DNA of 44,305 nt from an uncultured Lachnospiraceae bacterium (GTDB lineage: Bacteria; Bacillota; Clostridia; Lachnospirales; Lachnospiraceae), in assembly GCA_944377385.1 (NCBI GenBank), contig CALWET010000007.1, positions 1 through 44,305 on the forward strand. The letters are read 5' to 3'. A program made the position numbers and the translations under genes. Under the pieces are notes generated by a model. It did not search any database, had not been told where the DNA came from, and saw only the letters and a list, made by a program, of their open reading frames with translations. Below, in pieces: positions 33,861 to 39,660 of the stretch. Numbering within the stretch: position 1 is the stretch's first letter; each line of letters begins with the position of its first letter.

Positions 33861-33892
33861 AAAAAAAGATCCCGACTCACCGAGCCAGGATT
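33861..33892 (-). terminator. Terminator of ssrA
   Basis: Stem ATCCCGACTC / GAGCCAGGAT (33869-33878 with 33882-33891, two G-U pairs, 3-nt loop). On minus it is followed by CTTTTTTT (33861-33868) and starts about 10 nt after the tmRNA 3' end. A run of T on the plus side makes it potentially bidirectional. Confidence 0.8.
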
Positions 33893-33901
33893 TTTTCAAA
33901 G

Positions 33902-34245
33902 TGGACCTGAGGGGAGTCGAACCCCTGTCCGAAAACCAATTCCTCGTACTTCTACTATCATAGTCTGTCGTATTTTTTTCGCTCTCCTGATATGTGACAG
34001 ACACCGTAACGGGAAAGCTGAGCTTCATGATACGTACACATGCTCAAAGCTTTGCATATGTCGTTTCCTGTCAGGTCGTTGCCTCGGTCTTAAAGGACAG
34101 GTACTCTAAGGGAGACAAAGCTGCGCTTAGGCAGCAAGTGCTAAATCGTAATCTTCAGCGTTTATATTTAGGTTTGGGATTTGACGCATCGCCCTGCGGA
34201 TAGCTTCTCCGACTGCATGATCCCCGTCGAAACCGGTACAAGCCC
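33902..34245 (-). ncRNA. ssrA: Transfer-messenger RNA (tmRNA)
   Basis: Rescues stalled ribosomes and tags truncated proteins. The minus strand starts GGGCTTG and ends CAGGTCC plus discriminator A; these pair as the 7-bp acceptor stem (two G-U). The conserved TTTCGACGGGG follows the 5' end at the usual distance, and the T arm is AGGGG-TTCGACT-CCCCT. The tag frame at 34127-34159 reads AEDYDLALAA then stop, possibly with a preceding Asn codon; the first Ala is normally supplied by the charged tmRNA. Length is about 344 nt in one piece, not permuted. The 3' CCA is not encoded (sequence reads CTT after the discriminator). The encoding strand ends before the terminator at 33892. Confidence 0.95.
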
Positions 34246-34267
34246 ATAGGTCAGATCAACTATATAA

Positions 34268-34296
34268 AGTATATATCATGCAGACTAATTTGACAA
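34268..34296 (-). promoter_or_regulatory. Sigma-A promoter of ssrA
   Basis: Minus strand: -35 TTGTCA (34291-34296), 17-nt spacer, -10 TATACT (34268-34273). The start site would lie about 16 nt before the mature 5' end, fitting RNase P trimming of a short leader. Confidence 0.7.
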
Positions 34297-34366
34297 GGCA
34301 GATACTTTAAGCTTTGCGTACGCAATATATACAAAAATATTACAACGCTCATACAGCTCATTCAGT

Positions 34367-34394
34367 TTCAAAACCTTTACAGCTGCATTATAAT
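34367..34394 (+). promoter_or_regulatory. Predicted promoter for the GNAT gene
   Basis: Plus strand: -35 TTCAAA (34367-34372), 16-nt spacer, perfect -10 TATAAT (34389-34394), 73 nt upstream of the start codon. It diverges from the ssrA promoter across about 70 nt. Confidence 0.55.
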
Positions 34395-34467
34395 ATTCAA
34401 TATCAAATACAATAAAATACCATCTGGCAATGAGTAAAGGCAAATATACAGAAAGGAACCGATCCAT

Positions 34468-34992
34468 ATGATCTTTACAAAGGCAGCAGCTCCAGAGTTT
34501 GCTGAAATACGCAGTTTTTACTGGTATATCATAGATAACATGAGGGGTACCAAATATGATCCCGAGTGGGAAAAAGGTATATATCCTTCAGACAAGGCCC
34601 TGAGCTCAGCCATTTCAAAGGGACAGCTTTATATACTTAGAAATGATGACAGACAGCTTCTGGGGGCCTTTATCGCAGATCAAAACTCCAACGAAGGCTA
34701 CAGTAATGTGACCTGGGGCGTGGATGCCCCGCCCTCAAAGGTACTTATGCTCCATGCTCTTGGTGTGGATCCGGCAAAACAAAGGCAGGGGATCGGCAAG
34801 AGACTTGTAAAGGAAGCCATTGGCCTTGCATCCAGGACAGACTGCCTTTCCATACGGCTTGATGTGCTCAGCGGAAATGAACCTGCCCTGCGGCTTTATG
34901 AAGGGGCTGGCTTTAAGCTCCGCTCCAAAGAAAAAATGTATTATGAAGATACCGGCTGGAAGGATTTTTATATCTATGAACTGATTCTATAA
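34468..34992 (+). CDS. GNAT family N-acetyltransferase
   Basis: 174-residue acetyl-CoA-dependent N-acetyltransferase, substrate unknown. The acetyl-CoA pyrophosphate loop is LGVDPAKQRQGIGKRLVKEAIGLA (about 103-126), followed by LDVLSGNEPALRLYEGAGF, the usual GNAT C-terminal signature. The central GIYPSDKALSSAISKGQLYI matches the segment GGYPSDELLMNDLEQSQLYV in the GNAT half of the GNAT-Maf fusion, so they belong to one subfamily. AAAGGA lies 10 nt before the ATG. It stands alone, with its own promoter and a hairpin after it. Confidence 0.92.
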   Translation: MIFTKAAAPEFAEIRSFYWYIIDNMRGTKYDPEWEKGIYPSDKALSSAISKGQLYILRNDDRQLLGAFIADQNSNEGYSNVTWGVDAPPSKVLMLHALGVDPAKQRQGIGKRLVKEAIGLASRTDCLSIRLDVLSGNEPALRLYEGAGFKLRSKEKMYYEDTGWKDFYIYELIL

Positions 34993-35000
34993 CAGAGACA

Positions 35001-35048
35001 AGCGGAGAGCTCTGGAGCCCTCCGCTAAGTTTAACGACACGTTTTTTC
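35001..35048 (+). terminator. Probable terminator after the GNAT gene
   Basis: AGCGGAG (35001-35007) pairs with CTCCGCT (35020-35026), with an inner GCTC/GAGC extension. The T-tract GTTTTTT comes only at 35042-35048, about 16 nt after the stem, so efficiency is uncertain. On minus it follows the wall-binding gene and could act there too. Confidence 0.45.
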
Positions 35049-35095
35049 TATAACTCTGATATTATGTGGAATATCTTTATGAATTATCTTTGTTT

Positions 35096-36760
35096 TTAGA
35101 AATTGAGCCTCATATCGTCAGTAAGCCCACTTCCGTCCGTATCATTTGACACGGGATCCCCGAGGTTCCCATCCTCTCCATCATCATATTCACAGTAAAG
35201 TCCAGCCTCACTGTCCCATACCGGAGCGTGATCTGCTCCATCCAGATAGCCGTAATACTCGCTGTCCATGATGATGATATAATTACCATCACTGTCCTTT
35301 ACATACTTGCGTGTACCGGTGACCTCGGCTCCTGAGGTGGTGACTACCACATACTTATAGCCGTCATCCTGGTCAGCGGCATCAGGGATACGGATTACAC
35401 CGTATTTATAGTCACTGGAGGCCTTGAGCAGGAGACCGTTCTGATAATATTTGTTGGAGCTCTCTTCTATTTCGGTTTCTCCATAGGCCTTTCCTGAGGT
35501 CTTGAAGCCAAAGGTATAAGTACCATCATCAAGCTCTATATTGATGCTCTTTCCGGTTTTCATGGAACCGTCATTTTCCTCATCGCCGCTGAAATAGTAC
35601 AGGTGATTATCTTCATCCTCTGAAAGGATCTGGGCTATGTCGCCGTCAATAAAATCTGAGCTTGAGAGATCCGAGGCATCATACTGAGCAACAAAGCCTG
35701 TCTCATCATTCATGATGACGAATTCTGCCTGCATGATACCGTTTTCATCAAAGGCATACTTTTTCCCATTTATCGTTTTTATATCATCCTTATATATGCT
35801 GCCATTGGATCCGCTGTAGAACCATCTGTATGTACTGTCATTATAGTCCTCCTGATCGATCTCCTCAGAGGGGATCGCATAGATCCAGGACTTTGTCCTC
35901 AGATGCCCGTCATAGGAATCCGAGAAATATTTTATGTTGCTGGTCTCCACAACTGATCCAGATGCATCGCTTGAGGTGCTGGAATCCGTCTCTATCCAGT
36001 CGCTGAGCATAACACCATTCTGGTCAAAGGCATATTTTACCCCTCCTATGGTCTTTGTCACCACATCCTCAGAGCTGTCTGCATAATATTTTTTGCCATT
36101 GGTCCCGAAATAGAACCAGAGTTTATCATAGTCCTCATAGTCTACGGTGCTGACATTTGAGGAGGCATCAGTACCTGCCTCATACTCAAGCCAGCCCTCA
36201 TGCATGGAGCCGTCGTTCCAGTCTCCAAAATAATACTCGGCAGATACAAAGGGATCATCGGCATCCTCAAGTATGTTTCCATCTGCATCCACCCAACCAT
36301 AAAGCATATGGCCCTCCTCATCAAAGGCATATGTCTTGCCGCCTATAGTCCTTTTGGATATGCTTGTCGATGATGAGCTCTTTTTATAGGCTCTTCCGTT
36401 TGATCCAAAATAATACCAAACGTAGCCGGAATCCGTCTCGGTGCCTGCTGTTTCATCGTCTATGAGGACCCACTGATCAGTGACCATGGCTCCAGTCTCG
36501 TTTACATAATAGTAATTTGAGCCATCATCGATAAGTGTATCCGTCAGCATGGCTCCATCACTTCCGAGATAAAAATAGTGATCGCCAGATCTTTTCCACT
36601 CGTCATAAGCATATTCATCATCATCTTCATAATAGTACCAGGTACCGCCTTCATCCACCCAGCCCGTAACGGCATGGGAGGTGATGCCTGTCACAGCCAT
36701 CATCGAGAGGGCTGCAAGGGAGGTCTTTATCAGCCTTCCCTTCATTGATCTTCGTTTCAT
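35096..36760 (-). CDS. Secreted cell-wall/glucan-binding repeat protein
   Basis: About 554 residues from the ATG at 36758-36760, chosen because AGGAG lies 7 nt upstream and a signal peptide follows (SLAALSMMAVTGITSHA, cleavage near residue 30). The mature protein is made of aromatic YG-type repeats as in choline- and glucan-binding proteins (GWVDEGGTWYYYEDD, DHYFYLGSDGAMLTDT). From about residue 110 there are composite modules of roughly 80-110 residues with the order W-Y/F-Y-x-G-x-N-G, T-I-x-G-K-x-Y-A-F-D-x-x-G-x-M, acidic linker, then YF-x-D-G. No catalytic domain, LPXTG or transmembrane anchor is visible. The protein is very acidic. It is divergent from the regulator at 37074. Confidence 0.88.
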   Translation of the reverse strand: MKRRSMKGRLIKTSLAALSMMAVTGITSHAVTGWVDEGGTWYYYEDDDEYAYDEWKRSGDHYFYLGSDGAMLTDTLIDDGSNYYYVNETGAMVTDQWVLIDDETAGTETDSGYVWYYFGSNGRAYKKSSSSTSISKRTIGGKTYAFDEEGHMLYGWVDADGNILEDADDPFVSAEYYFGDWNDGSMHEGWLEYEAGTDASSNVSTVDYEDYDKLWFYFGTNGKKYYADSSEDVVTKTIGGVKYAFDQNGVMLSDWIETDSSTSSDASGSVVETSNIKYFSDSYDGHLRTKSWIYAIPSEEIDQEDYNDSTYRWFYSGSNGSIYKDDIKTINGKKYAFDENGIMQAEFVIMNDETGFVAQYDASDLSSSDFIDGDIAQILSEDEDNHLYYFSGDEENDGSMKTGKSINIELDDGTYTFGFKTSGKAYGETEIEESSNKYYQNGLLLKASSDYKYGVIRIPDAADQDDGYKYVVVTTSGAEVTGTRKYVKDSDGNYIIIMDSEYYGYLDGADHAPVWDSEAGLYCEYDDGEDGNLGDPVSNDTDGSGLTDDMRLNF

Positions 36761-37073
36761 CCTTATTCTCCTTTCGATATGCAGATTCTGCCGATGCCTG
36801 GATCCACGATTCTGACATCGGCATATATAAAGAGAGTGCATCCTCTTTATGCTCAAAATGATAGAGCAAAGCCCCTGGGCATTTCGAGATGATAATGGAG
36901 GCATTTTCGGGCAAAGTCTGGTCTGTTTTATGACACTCCCGTAAGGATAAATTAAATTAGATGTAGAGTCTGTGAATACTGTTAAACTTCGGTGAAATCA
37001 GTTTTAATAAAGGCCCTCACCTGCTATCCTTAATGTATTTCACTCAATCATATATATGGAAAAGGGGGCTTTG
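36761..37073. other. Divergent intergenic region with structured leader of the wall-binding gene
   Basis: 313 nt. On the wall-binding (minus) side are two inverted repeats: TGCCGATG/CATCGGCA (36789-36796 with 36816-36823) and ATAAAGAG/CTCTTTAT (about 36827-36851), plus a GATTCTG direct repeat. On the plus side an extended -10 TGCTATCCT (hexamer 37025-37030) lies 44 nt before the regulator start. No known riboswitch consensus could be matched and no clear minus-strand promoter was found. Confidence 0.5.
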
Positions 37074-37754
37074 ATGGATAAGAAGATCATTTACTTCAGC
37101 AAGGAAGCTCAGAAGGGAGAGCTGCTCAAATATTATCTGTTGAATGAAGGCATAGAGCTAAGTCTGACTGAAACCACAGAGGATGCAGACAACGATCTGG
37201 CCTCCGCAGCTCTCCTGATCTATGACAAAGAAAGCTATGGCAGCATATGGGCCTCAGATATACAAAAGCTCAGAGGATCAAAGGCCCTGCTTTTAGTTTT
37301 GCTGGCTGAAGAAGATGATATAATGGCAAAGCTTTCCGTCCTGTCCCTTGGTGCAGACCTGTGCCTTCCCGGAACGACCACAGTGATAGAGCTGGCAGCA
37401 TATATACAAGCTATCATCAGAAGAAAGGCTCTCGAAGATCAGGAGCAAGGATCAGTAAGCTATGGAGATGTGAGCCTGTCCAGGACCGAAAGAACGGCAC
37501 GGGTGAACAGCATTCCCCTTAACCTGACACCGAATGAATTTGAATTCCTGCTTTATCTGATCGATGCTGACAGAGCCGTCAGCAAGGAGGAGCTGCTCAG
37601 TGCAGTCTGGGGCTATGCGGACAGCTACCTCAGGACCAATGTGGCAGAGGATCTAGTAAAGAGGCTGCGTAAAAAGCTCAGGGAACATAAAAGCCACCTG
37701 AACATAGAAGCCATTCGAGGCTATGGATGGAGGCTCTCAATAGATGAACACTGA
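37074..37754 (+). CDS. Atypical OmpR-type regulator with degenerate receiver domain
   Basis: 226 residues from the ATG at 37074, which has GGGGG just upstream; an ATG at 37056 is in frame but has no such site. The N-terminal domain (about 1-118) has receiver layout but lacks the acidic pair (KIIYFSK replaces the usual VDD) and the conserved Lys (GADLCLPGTTT replaces GADDYLxKPF); only a candidate Asp51 (LLIYDKES) remains. The C-terminal winged helix is intact (LNLTPNEFEFLLYLIDADRAVSKEELLSAVWG ... LVKRLRKKLREH ... AIRGYGWRL). No kinase gene is adjacent. It probably works without phosphorylation and may control the divergent wall-binding gene; that last point is inference. Confidence 0.87.
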   Translation: MDKKIIYFSKEAQKGELLKYYLLNEGIELSLTETTEDADNDLASAALLIYDKESYGSIWASDIQKLRGSKALLLVLLAEEDDIMAKLSVLSLGADLCLPGTTTVIELAAYIQAIIRRKALEDQEQGSVSYGDVSLSRTERTARVNSIPLNLTPNEFEFLLYLIDADRAVSKEELLSAVWGYADSYLRTNVAEDLVKRLRKKLREHKSHLNIEAIRGYGWRLSIDEH

Positions 37755-37829
37755 GATCAGAACTGCCATTCCGACCGAATCCTCCGAAAACTGCCGTGCC
37801 TGAAGCCTCCGAACCCTAGTGCGAGTGAC

Positions 37830-37857
37830 TTGACAAAGCGGCTTTATTATTTATAAT
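37830..37857 (+). promoter_or_regulatory. Consensus sigma-A promoter of the thiT transcript
   Basis: TTGACA (37830-37835), 16-nt spacer, TATAAT (37852-37857): both hexamers match consensus exactly. The start site would fall near 37864, just before the TPP aptamer. Confidence 0.85.
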
Positions 37858-37874
37858 GTGCTTGTACATATGAA

Positions 37875-37970
37875 ACAAGGCTAGGGGCGCTTTGTGCTGA
37901 GATGGAGGCTTTTGCCTCGGTCCCTCATGACCTGAACAGGATAATGCCTGCGTAGGGAAGCTGATTTTGT
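37875..37970 (+). promoter_or_regulatory. TPP (THI-element) riboswitch upstream of thiT
   Basis: Thiamine diphosphate-sensing aptamer. The hallmark strings are present: AGGGGCGC then GCTGAGATGG in the pyrimidine-sensing arm, and ACCTGAACAGGATAATGCC with GCGTAGGGAAG in the pyrophosphate-sensing arm. P1 can form between 37875-37882 and 37959-37970. The expression platform appears to be translational through an SD-sequestering hairpin at 37995-38019. Confidence 0.95.
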
Positions 37971-37994
37971 AAAAACAAGATCATTTTTGTTGCC

Positions 37995-38019
37995 CCTCCT
38001 TAGTTTGTGATTAAGGAGG
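37995..38019 (+). promoter_or_regulatory. SD-sequestering hairpin of the thiT leader
   Basis: CCTCCTTA (37995-38002) is perfectly complementary to TAAGGAGG (38012-38019), which contains the thiT Shine-Dalgarno sequence 7 nt before the ATG. There is no T-tract, so control is likely at translation. GCCCC (37992-37996), overlapping the hairpin's 5' arm, is complementary to GGGGC in the aptamer (37884-37888), a possible switching contact. Confidence 0.75.
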
Positions 38020-38026
38020 TATTTTT

Positions 38027-38695
38027 ATGTCTGTATTCTTTAATGCTGACGGCGGCCTGACAGGCGCCGGCTACTTTACCTTTGCGGCTTTAATAGCCCT
38101 TCTGCTCTTATGTGTGTTTGCCGTTCTGAAGGGGCACAGTGATGGAAGCAGGAGAAACGGTATGGCCGCAAAAAAGCTGGCCATATGCGGCATGTGTCTT
38201 GCCCTGGCTGCTGTTACCAGCATGATCAAGGTATTTGAATTTACCTATGGCGGATCAGTTACTTTATGCAGCATGCTTTTTGCCATGCTTCCGGCCTGGT
38301 TCTACGGGGCTCAGACGGGCTTCCTTTGCGGACTGATCTACGGTCTCATACAGTTCCTGCTCGGTCCCTATTTCCTGACGCTGCCGCAGTTTTTATTTGA
38401 CTACATCTTTGCCTTTATGATCATGGGAGCCGCAGGCTTCTTTTACAGATCCAAAAACGGCCTTATGATCGGCTATGTTACAGCAGTCATAGGAAGGTGG
38501 GTAATGGCCACCATAGCCGGCCTTATATGGTATGCCCTGGGTACGGTCATCTGGGAGGGCTGGTCACCCCTGCCTTATTCCATGGTCTACAATGTGATCT
38601 ATATAGGTGCCGAGGCAGTGCTTACCATCGTTATCATATGCCTGCCCCCTGTAAGGTCGGCATTATCCAGGGTAAAAAAAGAGGCAAACAGCTGA
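38027..38695 (+). CDS. thiT: ECF-type thiamine transporter substrate-binding protein ThiT
   Basis: Membrane S-component that binds thiamine and docks with the shared ECF energising module, which is encoded elsewhere. The 222-residue product has about six to seven hydrophobic helices. Family landmarks are GGSVTLCSMLFAMLPAWFYGAQTGFLCGLIYGLIQFLLGPYFLTLPQFLFDYIFAF (about 75-130) and the aromatic C-terminal WEGWSPLPYSMVYN. An extra N-terminal hydrophobic helix (FTFAALIALLLLCVFAVL) precedes the usual start. The TPP riboswitch upstream and consensus promoter agree with the assignment. The only gene of its transcript, ending before a strong hairpin. Confidence 0.95.
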   Translation: MSVFFNADGGLTGAGYFTFAALIALLLLCVFAVLKGHSDGSRRNGMAAKKLAICGMCLALAAVTSMIKVFEFTYGGSVTLCSMLFAMLPAWFYGAQTGFLCGLIYGLIQFLLGPYFLTLPQFLFDYIFAFMIMGAAGFFYRSKNGLMIGYVTAVIGRWVMATIAGLIWYALGTVIWEGWSPLPYSMVYNVIYIGAEAVLTIVIICLPPVRSALSRVKKEANS

Positions 38696-38723
38696 AACAA
38701 TATCTGAACGCCAAGCTCAGACT

Positions 38724-38773
38724 TTTGGCGCTCTGCATGATCAACATATGCCTTTGGCGCTCTGACCGGTCAG
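38724..38773 (+). repeat. 12-bp direct repeats and a 12-bp palindrome after thiT
   Basis: TTTGGCGCTCTG is repeated exactly at 38724-38735 and 38753-38764. The second copy runs into the perfect palindrome CTGACCGGTCAG (38762-38773). CGCCAA at 38709-38714 can also pair with TTGGCG in the first copy. Role unknown. Confidence 0.6.
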
Positions 38774-38797
38774 TGTGATCAAAACCGCATAGTTTAA

Positions 38798-38832
38798 AAA
38801 GGACCTGCAAAAAATCACTTTGCAGGTCCTTT
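38798..38832 (+). terminator. Strong bidirectional terminator between thiT and the APH-like gene
   Basis: Perfect 14-bp stem AAAGGACCTGCAAA / TTTGCAGGTCCTTT (38798-38811 with 38819-38832), 7-nt loop. The T/A flanks make it serve both the plus thiT transcript and the converging minus adhE-APH transcript. Confidence 0.9.
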
Positions 38833-38889
38833 CATTATGCTTATGATCTCATATCATACCTTTATATTTTGCTCCATACTATCTCTGCA

Positions 38890-39639
38890 TCACATATGAT
38901 CGCAGATGTTGAGCCAGCTCTCAAGGAGCGCCTGCTCCTCAGGTCTCTTCTTTGTAAGCTGGGCTGCAGCCACCATGGGAAGCCAGTCCTGGACATATTT
39001 TTTCTTTGTCTCTGTCTTTTCACAGAAGCGGTCCAGATACCAGTCAGCTGCCTCTCTGTCTGAAAGAGCCAGTATGAGATAGGTACGGGCTATGTCGGCT
39101 GAGGCGTTGCCCTTTGTGGCATGCACCCAGTCTATGATATGATAGCCTCCATCCTTGTCCACTATGATGTTTTCCGGACGGAAATCACCGTGGCAAAGCT
39201 TGGTATGAAGGGGCACTCCCTGAAGCCTGGTAAGGAGCTCATACCTGGTGGATTCATCTATGCCGTTCAGATCATTGATCTGCTGCTGCATCTTTAGCTT
39301 GAGCTGACGGAGCCTGTGAGCCCTGTAATTATGCAGCCTCAGCTGCAGCTCCAGCATCTTCTCAAGATACTCATACTTTTTATCGGGCTCCTTCTGCATA
39401 AGCTCGTAAAGGGTGCTGCCCTCTACATATTCCCTGATGATGGTCCATCTGCCATCCTTCTGCTCTATTCCCAGCACCTTGGGAACGATGGCTCCTACTA
39501 TATCCTCCACACGGGAATTGATGAAGGCATCATTGAATACTTCATCCTTGGGAAAGCCCTCAACAAACTCGATATATACCCTGTCCCCATCTCTGTAAAT
39601 GCTTTTTGACGCTGACTTGGAAATAAGTTCTCTTGCCAT
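38890..39639 (-). CDS. APH-family phosphotransferase (choline/aminoglycoside kinase-like)
   Basis: Small-molecule kinase fold, about 249 residues, substrate unknown. The ATG at 39637-39639 is chosen since GGAGG lies 6 nt upstream; a TTG two codons earlier also opens the frame. Catalytic residues are in LCHGDFRPENIIVDKDG (Asp and Asn of the HGDxxxxN loop, near 151-160) and the metal-binding HIIDWVHATKGNASADIARTY (near 170-190). REYVEGSTLYELM (near 69) is the usual hinge. It follows adhE closely, which might suggest joint transcription but not a shared pathway. Antibiotic resistance cannot be inferred. Confidence 0.87.
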   Translation of the reverse strand: MARELISKSASKSIYRDGDRVYIEFVEGFPKDEVFNDAFINSRVEDIVGAIVPKVLGIEQKDGRWTIIREYVEGSTLYELMQKEPDKKYEYLEKMLELQLRLHNYRAHRLRQLKLKMQQQINDLNGIDESTRYELLTRLQGVPLHTKLCHGDFRPENIIVDKDGGYHIIDWVHATKGNASADIARTYLILALSDREAADWYLDRFCEKTETKKKYVQDWLPMVAAAQLTKKRPEEQALLESWLNICDHM

Positions 39640-39660
39640 TTTCAACCTCCGATCAATACA

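Noticed and set aside
34285..34467. 60-codon minus open frame between ssrA and the GNAT gene
   Set aside because: It overlaps the ssrA promoter, has no ribosome binding site, and resembles no protein family.
36820..36900. Cyclic-di-GMP-type riboswitch in the wall-binding leader
   Set aside because: The core aptamer motifs could not be found in the right order; pairing seen is generic.
36761..36904. 48-residue N-terminal extension of the wall-binding protein
   Set aside because: It lacks a ribosome binding site, would bury the signal peptide, and overlaps the leader hairpins.
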